Source: Gallionella sp. UBA4737 (GTDB lineage Bacteria; Pseudomonadota; Gammaproteobacteria; Burkholderiales; Gallionellaceae). Taken from it: 34,789 nucleotides of DNA. Below are positions 1-8,555 of this stretch, piece after piece. Location: assembly GCA_002403995.1 (NCBI GenBank), contig DHIV01000019.1, positions 14,323 to 49,111 of the forward strand, in the 5' to 3' direction. Within the stretch, counting starts at the first letter, position 1; every line of letters begins with the position of its first letter. The notes under the pieces were generated by a model. It worked only from the letters and a program-made list of their open reading frames with translations, was not told the DNA's origin and ran no database searches. The position numbers and the translations under genes were made by a program.

Positions 1-1265
1 TGTGTACGGGGATTGCCACTTATTTCAAGACTCATGAAGAGGTCGGCGAAATGCTCGATTACGAGCTGCGCCAGATTGCCTATTCCATGCAGTATTCCAG
101 CAGCTTCATGCCTGACCAGATTGACAAAATCGGTGATTCGGATTCAAGCGGCGATGACAACGATTTCGTCGTTCAGGTGTGGAACATGAGCGGTGCGCTG
201 CTCTATTCATCGCGACCTTCAGCCAAGCTGGCCCAGGCATCAGCACAAGGATTCTCAACCCTGAAGAATGTGAACGAACAGTGGCGCGTGTTCAGCCTGA
301 TCTCAGGCAACCGGGTCATACAGGCAGCACAGCCTGAGGATGCCCGCTGGGAGACTGCAGCAGGAATAGCCTTGCGTATGCTCGCACCCTTGGCTGTATT
401 GGTACCTGCCTTGGTGCTTCTCGCCTGGATTGCAGTGAGAAAAAGTCTTGCTCCTTTGGTGCACGTTACTGAGCAAGTGGAGCAACGCGATGCGTCAGCC
501 ATGTCCCCATTGGATATCCATAATGTCCCGGAAGAGATCCGTCCTCTGCTGATGGCGCTTAACCGGTTGTTGAATCGTCTGGATGAATCCATATCCTCGC
601 AGCGACGTTTCGTGGCAGATGCCGCACATGAGCTGCGCACTCCATTGACCGCGCTGTCCTTGCAGGCGCAACTGGTAGAGCAGGCTCAGGATTCCGAGGA
701 GAGAAATGAGGCTGACAAGAATTTGCGACTAGGCATTGCCCGTGCGTCACATTTGGTAAGCCAATTATTGGCACTCGCCCGTCAGGAGCCGGATGCACAA
801 CGTCCGTTTGCTCACCTTGATCTTGCAGCACTGGTTCGGCAGGCCGTTGGGGAATTCGCCCCATTGGCAGATTTCAAAAAGATCGATTTTGGGGTTAGCG
901 CTGATCAAACTGCGCCCGTGAATGGAGATAAAGAAGCATTAAAAATATTAGTTGGTAATTTGGTAGACAACGCCATTCGCTATACGCCAGAAAGTGGAAA
1001 GGTTGATGTGATACTGAGTAATGACAGCGGCGGCGTAATACTCAGAGTGGAAGATACCGGACCTGGCATCCCGATTGAAGATCGGGAACGAGTCTTCGAA
1101 CGGTTTTATCGTATTGCCGGTAATGAAGTTCAAGGCAGCGGCTTGGGGCTTGCCATCGTGAAGCAAATTGTTCAAAGACATGGCGCTCTTGTTGAAATTG
1201 AAACCGGTCAAAACGGAGCCGGCACGATCTTTAGCATTAAATTTCCAGTCCCTTCCCAGGTTTGA
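1..1265 (+). CDS. Sensor histidine kinase, 5' end outside window
   Basis: This is the membrane sensor kinase of a two-component system. The reading frame is open from the first bases of the window, so the start codon and first transmembrane helix lie upstream; the first ATG inside (51) is internal. Visible in order from that Met: a periplasmic sensor region (about residues 1-105), a transmembrane helix (about 106-128, LAPLAVLVPALVLLAWIAV), a HAMP-like linker, the HisKA box with the phospho-accepting His (FVADAAHELRTPL, about 187-199), then HATPase motifs: N box (NLVDNAIRYTP), G1 (DTGPGIP) and G2 (GSGLGLAIVKQIVQRHG). The architecture resembles the QseC/TctE type kinases of Proteobacteria. Its response regulator is probably upstream, outside the window. 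The signal sensed cannot be told from sequence. Sure of class, unsure of specific role. Confidence 0.93.
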   Translation, partial: CTGIATYFKTHEEVGEMLDYELRQIAYSMQYSSSFMPDQIDKIGDSDSSGDDNDFVVQVWNMSGALLYSSRPSAKLAQASAQGFSTLKNVNEQWRVFSLISGNRVIQAAQPEDARWETAAGIALRMLAPLAVLVPALVLLAWIAVRKSLAPLVHVTEQVEQRDASAMSPLDIHNVPEEIRPLLMALNRLLNRLDESISSQRRFVADAAHELRTPLTALSLQAQLVEQAQDSEERNEADKNLRLGIARASHLVSQLLALARQEPDAQRPFAHLDLAALVRQAVGEFAPLADFKKIDFGVSADQTAPVNGDKEALKILVGNLVDNAIRYTPESGKVDVILSNDSGGVILRVEDTGPGIPIEDRERVFERFYRIAGNEVQGSGLGLAIVKQIVQRHGALVEIETGQNGAGTIFSIKFPVPSQV

Positions 1266-1372
1266 TTGTTTATAGGCGTGACGTATCACACGGGCCTTAA
1301 GTTAGATTTAAGCATCGGGGGTGGATCATATGCCCTGTAAGAATGCTTTATTTCTTAATTTAAGGAGAAGTC

Positions 1373-1930
1373 ATGTTGAAAGGTGCTTTTGGGCGAATCG
1401 CGTTAACGATAGTGCTTGCGCTGATTTGTGGTTTTGTTCTGGTGGAAAGCGGTCTGATTCCTGCCAATGCTGATGCAACACCCAGTTGGATGGAAACATG
1501 GATGGCCAGCACCTCGCTGGATGCGACATTGGGTCGTGTAGCACCAAAGGAACGGAATCCTGTATCGCTGACAGACCAAAATCTCCTCGACGGAGTTCAT
1601 CTTTTTGCACAAAACTGCGCGGTCTGCCATGGTTCCGCCAAGGGCGATAAATCGGCATCGCCGATAGCGAAAGGCCTTTATCAGAAGCCACCGCAATTTG
1701 CCACAGATGGAGTCGAGGATGACCCGGAGGGCGATTCATTCTGGAAGATCAAGCACGGGATTCGCCTTACCGGTATGCCTTCATTCGGGGACTCCCTAAA
1801 GGACCGCGAGATATGGACGCTTGCTCTGTTCCTTAAGCATATGGACAAGCTGCCGCCCTCAGTGCAACAGACTTGGCTGCAAGTCCAGAATTGGCCGGTA
1901 ACGTCTTTGAAGCAGACAGGCCAGAAATAA
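1373..1930 (+). CDS. Monohaem cytochrome c, exported or membrane-anchored
   Basis: A 185-residue c-type cytochrome. It has an N-terminal hydrophobic segment (about residues 9-28) that acts as signal peptide or anchor. One covalent haem site, CAVCH (82-86), is followed by a likely axial Met in GMPSFG (M135). The fold is a small class I cytochrome c, so it should carry electrons in the periplasm. The start has a good ribosome binding site (AAGGAG, 5 to 7 bases upstream). It follows the histidine kinase by about 100 bases and precedes two COG4705-like membrane genes. Partner enzymes are unknown; cytochromes with this layout often feed terminal oxidases or reductases. Function beyond electron transfer is inference. 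Confidence 0.88.
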   Translation: MLKGAFGRIALTIVLALICGFVLVESGLIPANADATPSWMETWMASTSLDATLGRVAPKERNPVSLTDQNLLDGVHLFAQNCAVCHGSAKGDKSASPIAKGLYQKPPQFATDGVEDDPEGDSFWKIKHGIRLTGMPSFGDSLKDREIWTLALFLKHMDKLPPSVQQTWLQVQNWPVTSLKQTGQK

Positions 1931-2059
1931 ACACAAAGTGACTTTAAGTTATATCGGCTATGGCCCAGTCACCAGTTAGTTCGAGCTGCCGAAACAACCA
2001 AGACCGAAATCTGGATGCACGCATTCCGACCGATTTAAATATGAAAAAAGGAAAGTCGT

Positions 2060-2827
2060 ATGAACAATAATGCCACCCACACATTGAGCAAGGTGCCGGA
2101 GCTTACTTTCATCTTCTGGATCATAAAAATTGCTGCCACCACATTGGGCGAAACTGGTGGTGACGCAGTGTCCATGTCGATGCACTTGGGCTACCTTGTT
2201 GGAACCGTTATTTTTGCAGCTGTTTTTCTCATTGCAGTAGCCGCCCAAATCAGGGCGAAGCAATTTCACCCGTATCTGTACTGGACAACCATTATCGCAA
2301 CGACGACAGTCGGGACTACCTTGGCGGATTTTGCAGACCGATCTCTCGGGATTGGCTATGCCGGTGGTGCCTCTCTGCTGTTTGCCCTGTTGGTGGCCTC
2401 TTTGGCGATTTGGTATAAAACACTCGGTTCTGTATCAGTTAATACCGTGAGCTCTCCAAAAGAAGAAATGTTTTATTGGATAACGATCATGTTTTCTCAA
2501 ACCTTGGGTACTGCACTGGGAGACTGGACAGCTGACACAGCCGGACTCGGATACAGTGGCGGGGCAATCGTTTTCAGCGCACTTCTGGGAGCTGTGATCG
2601 TAGCCTACTACCGGACAAACATATCCAGAACTGTGCTTTTCTGGGCAGCGTTTATCCTTACGCGGCCTCTTGGTGCCGTAGTGGGCGATTTTCTCGACAA
2701 GCCACTGAGTGCCGGTGGTCTCGCATTAAGTCGCTATTCCGCATCAGCTGCTCTTATTTCAATAATAATTGCCTGCATCCTGATTTTTCCTCAGCGAGCC
2801 TTGAAAAAATACAAACCGCAGATGTAA
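2060..2827 (+). CDS. COG4705-like polytopic membrane protein, copy 1
   Basis: A 255-residue hydrophobic protein with about eight transmembrane helices. It resembles the uncharacterised membrane protein group COG4705; no function is established. A short motif recurs four times at even spacing: TTLGETGGD near residue 30, TTVGTTLAD near 85, QTLGTALGD near 150 and RPLGAVVGD near 205. Each copy sits at the start of a helix pair, so the protein looks like a four-fold internal repeat. The stop codon is immediately followed by the ATG of a paralogue (TAAATG), so the two are surely co-translated. The start is supported by AAGGAAAG just upstream. The acidic residues in each repeat lie in or near membrane segments and could line a pore or bind a metal; that is speculation. 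Confidence 0.8.
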   Translation: MNNNATHTLSKVPELTFIFWIIKIAATTLGETGGDAVSMSMHLGYLVGTVIFAAVFLIAVAAQIRAKQFHPYLYWTTIIATTTVGTTLADFADRSLGIGYAGGASLLFALLVASLAIWYKTLGSVSVNTVSSPKEEMFYWITIMFSQTLGTALGDWTADTAGLGYSGGAIVFSALLGAVIVAYYRTNISRTVLFWAAFILTRPLGAVVGDFLDKPLSAGGLALSRYSASAALISIIIACILIFPQRALKKYKPQM

Positions 2828-4066
2828 ATGTCAAAATCAAATACAACGAGAAATTCCAATATTAACAAGATAAATACTCCTCAGAATGGGACGTTAAGTA
2901 AAGTCCCGGAGGTCACGATTTATTTTTGGATAATTAAAATCCTGTGTACCACCGTCGGTGAGACTGCCTCTGATTTCCTGAATGTGAATCTGGGCTGGGG
3001 CCTGACCGGGACTTCTATTGCGATGGGCATCTGTCTTGTGGCGGTGCTGTTCTTCCAGTTCAGGGCGAAGAAATACATACCCGGTATTTATTGGTTGGCA
3101 GTCGTGTTGATCAGTATTTTGGGTACGCTTATTACAGATATTCTGACCGACAGTCTTGGAGTTCCACTTGAAGTAAGCACCATTGTCTTTACGATTGCAT
3201 TGGCACTCACCTTCGCCGCATGGTTTGCAATGGAGAGAACGCTCTCGATCCATTCCATTCTCACCCGGCGAAGGGAGTCGTTCTATTGGCTGGCGATCCT
3301 GTTCACCTTTGCGCTGGGGACCGGGGCGGGAGACCTGATGGCGGAAAGCCTTGGCCTCGGCTATCTGGTAACAGGCATCATCGTCTGTGCTGTCATTGCC
3401 GCGATTACGATCGCCTGGAGATTAGGACTGGACGCCGTGTTGGCATTCTGGATCGCTTACATCCTGACGCGTCCGCTGGGTGCATCGCTGGGAGATTACC
3501 TCTCGCAGACACAAGCAAACGGCGGATTGGGATTCGGAGCATCGATCACCAGCGTAATATTCTTGGTCGCGATTCTCGTGGTCGTCATTTACCTTACCTA
3601 TACCCATCGCGACTATATCCCCAGCACAACAATTGCAGATGCAGCTGCCGAGAAACCGTTTGTGGTTGTCTGGCAAGTTGTCGTGGTTATGGCCGTGCTG
3701 GTGATTGCTTCCGGTACAGGTTATTACTGGCGCAGCGCCCAACTTCGAGTTCAGACTGCCGCTGTTGTTACGCCAACTTCTCCGCTCGGAGATCTATCTG
3801 CTTTCCGGCAGATTGCTCAAGACACGCTGGCCCTTGTGCGAGCGGGTGATATGTCTCGCGCCAAGGCACGTGTTGGCGATCTGGAGTTCGCATGGGATAA
3901 CGCCGCGGCACGACTCCGCTCAATGAACCGGGAAAAGTGGTCTTCTGTTGACGATTCCATCGATGATGTTTTGAGGAAGCTGCGTGCCGTGCGACAAGAC
4001 TCTTCTGCATGCACCAAATCTCTGGAATCATTGATTGCCATTATCAATGTCCTTGATATGAGGTAG
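2828..4066 (+). CDS. COG4705-like membrane protein, copy 2 with C-terminal extension
   Basis: A 412-residue tandem paralogue of the preceding gene, starting directly at its stop codon. The first 260 residues repeat the same pattern, with four motif copies (TTVGETASD, SILGTLITD, FALGTGAGD, RPLGASLGD). It differs by a C-terminal addition: one more transmembrane helix (about 285-305, VVVVMAVLVIASGTGYYW) and a soluble tail of about 100 residues. The tail reads as a helical domain containing RAGDMSRAKARVGDLEFAWD, the kind of sequence seen in histidine-phosphotransfer-like or four-helix bundles, but I cannot assign it. No function is known for the family. The pair probably forms one operon unit, possibly extending into the lipoprotein gene downstream. 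Confidence 0.8.
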   Translation: MSKSNTTRNSNINKINTPQNGTLSKVPEVTIYFWIIKILCTTVGETASDFLNVNLGWGLTGTSIAMGICLVAVLFFQFRAKKYIPGIYWLAVVLISILGTLITDILTDSLGVPLEVSTIVFTIALALTFAAWFAMERTLSIHSILTRRRESFYWLAILFTFALGTGAGDLMAESLGLGYLVTGIIVCAVIAAITIAWRLGLDAVLAFWIAYILTRPLGASLGDYLSQTQANGGLGFGASITSVIFLVAILVVVIYLTYTHRDYIPSTTIADAAAEKPFVVVWQVVVVMAVLVIASGTGYYWRSAQLRVQTAAVVTPTSPLGDLSAFRQIAQDTLALVRAGDMSRAKARVGDLEFAWDNAAARLRSMNREKWSSVDDSIDDVLRKLRAVRQDSSACTKSLESLIAIINVLDMR

Positions 4067-4264
4067 CAGGCTAGACGCCTGTGAAATTCATCAACCAAGG
4101 ACATTGGAACGTTGAATCCGCTATGCGTCGGCAGCTGCATGCCACCAGTGTCAGCTTTCAAGTAAACACCGGGATATTGGATGATTGGCTATCGAACGGG
4201 CGAAGTCCTGCCAATCGGAGATACTATCGAATGTTTTATGACTGGGTATTTAACTGTGACTGAA

Positions 4265-5128
4265 ATGTGCAGTATTTATAATTATTCTCGGCACTTTCAT
4301 ATCGCATTCCTGTGCCTCATGGGAATTGGGCTTGGTGGATGTGCTACCACGACACATACACAGCTTGCTCAAGCACAGATGAAGGTGCCCATCAAGATAT
4401 TGGTTATGCAATCACCGATCAAAATTGATACTGGCAGTCTTCAAAAAGTATTGGCTCCAGATATCAAACCAGAATTATCAGTTTCAGATGAACCAATTTT
4501 GCAAGGTGTGAAACATGCTCAAGAACACGCCTTGGCTGCTATGGGATCGGCCCTGTCCAAACAGCCCAAGCTCATCATCGTTACACCCCCGACAGAAGAA
4601 ATACAGTTTATCGATAAGATCCGGGATTATGAATTTTCAACCGCCATATCACAGGATGAGGCAGATCGTATACAGAAGACCACGGGGGCTGACGCACTTT
4701 TGAGATTTGGAATTACGGACTATGGTCTGACCCCCAGATCTTGGGAAAAGGGCTACATCACATTCGAGGTAACGTCCACCTTGGCGCTTGCAGGGGTTAT
4801 TGCATACTCCGGCTCCACTGTTGCTAAAGCCGCAGCAGGAGCATATCTGGCGCAGGAAGCTGTTGAAGAAACAGCTTCCGCTTATGCCGGTTTCTGGGCT
4901 TTGGACGTGGTATGCCGCCCAGTCAGAATAGACGCGGAACTTGTCCGGCTGAATCCGGTCGCAACGGTCTGGGAAACCAGTGACACTGGATTGTCTGACG
5001 TAAGTCTGTCTCGCTTGACCAGGAAAGTGGACTCAACCGAGCGAAACAATCAATTGGATCAGGCAACAAATTATTCCGTTAAGGATGTTGTATCCGACCT
5101 TTCGGCTATCATGGAAAAAATTAATTGA
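4265..5128 (+). CDS. Putative lipoprotein of unknown function
   Basis: A lipoprotein precursor of about 287 residues. From the ATG at 4265 the sequence begins with a signal peptide (IAFLCLMGIGLGGC) ending in a lipobox, with the lipidated Cys at residue 26. The frame stays open upstream to an ATG at 4181, and another ATG lies at 4238. I prefer 4265 because it gives a normal lipoprotein signal length, but no start has a strong ribosome binding site. The mature part is a mixed alpha/beta domain. It contains a hydrophobic, alanine-rich stretch (about residues 165-205 of this form: TSTLALAGVIAYSG through QEAVEETASAYAGFW) that may be a membrane-inserting hairpin. I do not recognise a family with confidence. 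It follows the COG4705 pair and may belong to the same envelope-related unit. Confidence 0.68.
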   Translation: MCSIYNYSRHFHIAFLCLMGIGLGGCATTTHTQLAQAQMKVPIKILVMQSPIKIDTGSLQKVLAPDIKPELSVSDEPILQGVKHAQEHALAAMGSALSKQPKLIIVTPPTEEIQFIDKIRDYEFSTAISQDEADRIQKTTGADALLRFGITDYGLTPRSWEKGYITFEVTSTLALAGVIAYSGSTVAKAAAGAYLAQEAVEETASAYAGFWALDVVCRPVRIDAELVRLNPVATVWETSDTGLSDVSLSRLTRKVDSTERNNQLDQATNYSVKDVVSDLSAIMEKIN

Positions 5129-5151
5129 ACATATTGGCATGACTCGCATCA

Positions 5152-5658
5152 ATGGAGCAAAACGATAAAGATAAGACGGTTCACATCCTTTTCGATATCA
5201 GTCTGATTGGCAAAGCCGTGGACGGCTTGCTCGAAGTCATCGGCGGTATCGTCTTGTTCTTTGTGAATCCCGAACAAATCAACGGAATGTTGAGGGTTCT
5301 CACCCTGCATGAACTCAGCGAGGATCCGCATGACGTTCTGGCCAATCTGCTCCTGCATTCCGTACAGAATCTCTCAGCCGGCACCAAAGCCTTCGCCGCG
5401 TTCTTCCTGCTGTGGCATGGGGTAGTCAAGATCGGTCTTGTATGGGCTCTGTTCCGCAAGTACTTGTGGGCCTATCCATTTGCAATAGTGGCATTCGGGT
5501 TGTTTCTTGCATACCAGGTTTATCGCTACTCGCACACTCATTCAGTGTGGCTCTTGGCTCTTTCGATTCTTGATCTATTCGTTATTGTCCTCACCTGGCT
5601 GGAATACAAGCGCTTGCGCTCTTCGCAACATTTTCGTAGAACCTCTTCAGGAACTTAG
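5152..5658 (+). CDS. DUF2127-like small membrane protein
   Basis: A 168-residue membrane protein. It opens with a short polar N-terminus and then LFDISLIGKAVDGLLEVIGGIVLFF, the pattern of the DUF2127 family, whose role is unknown. About four hydrophobic segments are visible: residues 22-38, 80-100, 103-122 and 126-146. A long amphipathic stretch (about 40-75) joins the first two. It starts 24 bases after the lipoprotein gene and ends the + strand block; the next gene (hoxW) converges on it from 6022. Nothing in it suggests a catalytic function. Confidence 0.75.
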   Translation: MEQNDKDKTVHILFDISLIGKAVDGLLEVIGGIVLFFVNPEQINGMLRVLTLHELSEDPHDVLANLLLHSVQNLSAGTKAFAAFFLLWHGVVKIGLVWALFRKYLWAYPFAIVAFGLFLAYQVYRYSHTHSVWLLALSILDLFVIVLTWLEYKRLRSSQHFRRTSSGT

Positions 5659-6021
5659 GGTTGGCGCAACAACTGTGCGTGATCGGTCGGAGAGATAGGT
5701 AACAAAAAACCAAAGGCATGGTTACAAATCCACTGGCAATGACAGAATTTCCGAAATCGCGAGTGACTGCTTTGTGTCCAGGCTGTGTAAAAACATGGAG
5801 CAAAATTGAGCGCGAAAAAATCGACCCTCCAGAACGTGCCACAATCGATTTGTTTGATGTCGGATATGATTTTTGATACCCATTGAAAATGAATCGCAAT
5901 TGAGTTTTTGCACAGCCTGTGTCGAAAGCGGATAGTCATGAAGTTTCAGTTACAGGCAGCAAATCAAGATGAAGGAATGTCGTAAACGGGATGGCGCTTT
6001 ACCAATATCTATCCCAACACT
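5659..6021. other. Intergenic region between convergent genes, with a doubtful 52-codon frame
   Basis: 363 bases without a firmly supported gene. No strong rho-independent terminator is visible for either convergent unit. A + strand frame at 5718-5876 encodes 52 residues with a CPGC pair (TALCPGCVKTWSK) that could be half a zinc ribbon. It has no clear ribosome binding site and I give it about 0.2 as a gene. Confidence 0.4.
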
Positions 6022-6516
6022 TCAGGTAAACGGCTGGAGTCCGCTTACCTTTAATTTTTCCCGTCGCCAGAGCGACTGACTTGCTGCGGAACAAAATTCA
6101 ACAATCAGTTTTGTTGCGGCTTCCAGGTTGACCGTTGCCTTATCGCTCAACGGATCACCCAACTGAAATTCGTAACCGCGTATGCGCAGCAGAAAGGCGG
6201 GCGGAGCATCTTTGCCGTACACTTGACGATAGGCGTGCAACAGGGCAGTTGGACTCATCGCGTGGCTGGTGTAGCTGTCGTCCCTGGCCGCGCCGATCTC
6301 GGAAAAGTCGTACGGCTCCGTGCAGGACATGTCTGCATCGATGAACAGCACTTGATTACACTCATTCAGATCGGTGACATGTTCTACTTGCAGTTGCATG
6401 TCGTTCTGGCACTCGACACCGGCAAGATGCATTTGCGATATGCGTGCGATCAATTCAGGCCCGAGCGCATCGTCGCCGCGTCCGGGGTTGCCGTATCCAA
6501 ACAATAATAGTTTCAC
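6022..6516 (-). CDS. hoxW: Hydrogenase maturation protease HoxW
   Basis: A 164-residue endopeptidase of the HyaD/HybD/HoxW family. These proteases cut the C-terminal extension from the [NiFe] large subunit once nickel is inserted. The N-terminal motif FGYGNPGRGDDALGPEL carries the nickel-sensing Asp/Glu typical of the family, and ADMSC matches the second metal-site region (IDAD). Its start overlaps the end of hoxH by 4 bases (ATGA), which implies translational coupling. Placement directly after hoxH fits a dedicated protease, and the HoxH here does carry an uncut C-terminal extension. Family assignment is solid; specificity for this HoxH is inferred from adjacency. Confidence 0.93.
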   Translation of the reverse strand: MKLLLFGYGNPGRGDDALGPELIARISQMHLAGVECQNDMQLQVEHVTDLNECNQVLFIDADMSCTEPYDFSEIGAARDDSYTSHAMSPTALLHAYRQVYGKDAPPAFLLRIRGYEFQLGDPLSDKATVNLEAATKLIVEFCSAASQSLWRREKLKVSGLQPFT

Positions 6517-8006
6517 GATGCTTCCCGGACCGTTCGCTCGAACTTGCCATTACCGCCCTTGACCAGCCGGTCGAGCAGCGCGCCTTCCGCGTCGAGCAAT
6601 TCCACCTGTAGCGGCATCTTGCCCAGCGCGTGTGTCGCGCAGGACAGGCACGGGTCGTAGGCGCGCACCGCAACTTCCAGATGGTTCAGCAAACCTTCGC
6701 TGATTTCGTGGCCGTCGAGATATTCGTTGGCGACCGAACGCACCGATTCGTTCATCGCCTGGTTGTTGCTGGTGGTCGAGACGATCAGGTTGGCTTTTGT
6801 TATCAGTCCTTCCTCGTTGATCTGGTAGTGATGGAACAGCGTGCCGCGCGGCGCTTCGATCACGCCGATACCCTCGCGGCGCTTGTCACCCAAGTCCGCC
6901 ACCAGATCGCTGCCGGTGATGTCCGGATCGTGCAGCAATTCGTTGATCGATTCGGCGCAATGCAATGCTTCTATCATGCGAGCCCAGTGGTAGGCGAGGG
7001 TATCCTGCACCAAACCACCCCGGCCGAATTCCCTGAAGCGCTTGCGCGCCGCTTCCGCAAGCGGTGTCGAAATAAGATCGCAATTGTTCACGCGCGCCAG
7101 CGGGCCGACGCGGTACCAGCCTTGCTGCTTGCCCAGCTCGATCAAATAGGGAAACTTCATGTAACTCCACGGGCGCACTTCCTCGCGGATGATCTGCTGG
7201 TAACCGCGGTAATCGAACTGGTCGAAAATCTTTGCGCCGCTTGGAGAACGCGCGCGCAAACCGCCGTGATAGAGCTCCAGTTCTCCGCCGCTGCCGGTCA
7301 TGCTGAGGAAGTTGCTGTTGATAGCGGCGAAGCCGCGGTGCTCGGCATGCGCGGTATGGATATGCTCGTTCAGTTCCAGCGCATCCTGGCACCATGCCAA
7401 AATGTCGTTGATGCCGCCCAGCAACGTGTCGCGCTCGGCGATGCCGAGTGCCTTGTTCATGCCGCCCGGCACGGTGGCCGTGCCATGGATGCGCTTGCCG
7501 GCGATCGCCGCGATGACCTGCTGCCCGTACTTGCGCAACTTCACGCCTTTCAGCGCGAGGTCGGGATATTTGTCCAGCACGCCGACGATGTTGCGCTGTT
7601 TCGGATCGCTGCCGAAACCGAACAGCAGGTCTGGCGACGACAGATGGAAGAAATGCAGCGCGTGCGATTGCAGGGTCTGGCCGAAATGCAGCAATCGGCG
7701 CAGCTTGTATGCAGTCGGCGTAAGATTCTCCACGCCGACCAGTTGATCCACCGCCTTGGCTGCAGCGAGTTGGTGGCTGACCGGACAAATCCCGCACAGG
7801 CGCTGCACGAAGAACGGCACTTCCCAGTAGGGACGACCCTGGATGAATTTCTCGAAGCCGCGGAATTCGACGATGTGGAAGCGCGCCTCATGGATATGAT
7901 TCCCGGCATCGAGCAGCAACGTGATCTTGCCGTGTCCCTCGACGCGCGAGACGGGATCGATCGCGACACGCCTGAGGCCGGATTGGGAATCTTTGCTTTG
8001 TTCCAT
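6513..8006 (-). CDS. hoxH: NAD-reducing [NiFe] hydrogenase large subunit HoxH
   Basis: A 497-residue catalytic subunit that holds the Ni-Fe active site and splits or makes H2 in the cytoplasm. The N-terminal L1 motif RLCGICPVSHQ supplies two Cys ligands (C71, C74). The C-terminal L2 motif DPCLSCATH supplies the other two (C453, C456), and H459 marks the protease cleavage point. A 38-residue tail follows H459, so the protein is a precursor needing HoxW. Length and motifs fit group 3d bidirectional hydrogenases (HoxH of Ralstonia type). It lies between hoxY and hoxW in one - strand operon. No key residue is missing, so the enzyme should be active if the Hyp maturation proteins, not present in this window, are encoded elsewhere. 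Confidence 0.97.
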   Translation of the reverse strand: MEQSKDSQSGLRRVAIDPVSRVEGHGKITLLLDAGNHIHEARFHIVEFRGFEKFIQGRPYWEVPFFVQRLCGICPVSHQLAAAKAVDQLVGVENLTPTAYKLRRLLHFGQTLQSHALHFFHLSSPDLLFGFGSDPKQRNIVGVLDKYPDLALKGVKLRKYGQQVIAAIAGKRIHGTATVPGGMNKALGIAERDTLLGGINDILAWCQDALELNEHIHTAHAEHRGFAAINSNFLSMTGSGGELELYHGGLRARSPSGAKIFDQFDYRGYQQIIREEVRPWSYMKFPYLIELGKQQGWYRVGPLARVNNCDLISTPLAEAARKRFREFGRGGLVQDTLAYHWARMIEALHCAESINELLHDPDITGSDLVADLGDKRREGIGVIEAPRGTLFHHYQINEEGLITKANLIVSTTSNNQAMNESVRSVANEYLDGHEISEGLLNHLEVAVRAYDPCLSCATHALGKMPLQVELLDAEGALLDRLVKGGNGKFERTVREAS

Positions 8007-8018
8007 GGCGGGTGATCG

Positions 8019-8555
8019 CTAATCGTAATGGATGAGTTTTTTCGGCAGCGCGGGTTCGCGGCCTGCCAGCAGGTCGCCGAGCACGCTGAGAAACTCGTCG
8101 GCGGACGGCGGGCATCCCGGCAGGTAATAATCGATGTGCACCGCTTCATGGATGGGCTGCACCTTGTCGAGCAGCAGCGGCAATTCCACGTCATTTGGAA
8201 TCTGCGGGTTTTCCACGCCGACGCCGTTCAGAAAAGATTCTTCCAGGCATTCGCGCAAGCTGAAATGATTGCGCATCGCGGGCACTCCGCCGTTGATCGC
8301 GCAGGCGCCGACCGCGATGAGTATCCTGCAGTTGTCGCGGAACTCGCGCAGCACATGCACGTTGTCCGCGTTGCACAGCCCGCCCTCGATTAGCCCGATA
8401 TCGCACGGACCGCAATGCTTGATGTCGGTCAGCGGCGAGCGGTCGAACTCGACATATTCCAGCAATCCCACCAGCCGTTCGTCCATGTCGAGGAAGGACA
8501 TGTGGCAGCCGAAACAACCGGCCAGCGACGTGGTCGCGATCCGTAGTTTATTCAT
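8019..8555 (-). CDS. hoxY: NAD-reducing hydrogenase small subunit HoxY
   Basis: A 178-residue small subunit that carries the [4Fe-4S] cluster next to the Ni-Fe site and passes electrons to the diaphorase. The Cys pattern is visible: LAGCFGCHMSF (C14, C17), then GLCN/GACAINGG and PGCPPSADE, as in the small subunits of group 3d enzymes. I start it at the ATG at 8555, giving MNKLRIATTSLAGC, the normal N-terminus; the open frame extends 31 codons further up but that part lies inside hoxU. The start overlaps the hoxU end by 8 bases. The small size, with one cluster-binding domain and no signal peptide, fits a cytoplasmic enzyme. Confidence 0.95.
   Translation of the reverse strand: MNKLRIATTSLAGCFGCHMSFLDMDERLVGLLEYVEFDRSPLTDIKHCGPCDIGLIEGGLCNADNVHVLREFRDNCRILIAVGACAINGGVPAMRNHFSLRECLEESFLNGVGVENPQIPNDVELPLLLDKVQPIHEAVHIDYYLPGCPPSADEFLSVLGDLLAGREPALPKKLIHYD

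Noticed and set aside
6630..8015. Long + strand frame opposite hoxH (461 codons)
   Set aside because: It is the antisense shadow of a GC-rich, strongly conserved gene; the - strand frame carries all HoxH motifs. Similar long frames opposite hoxU and hoxF (8269-9414, 9810-10994) were rejected for the same reason.
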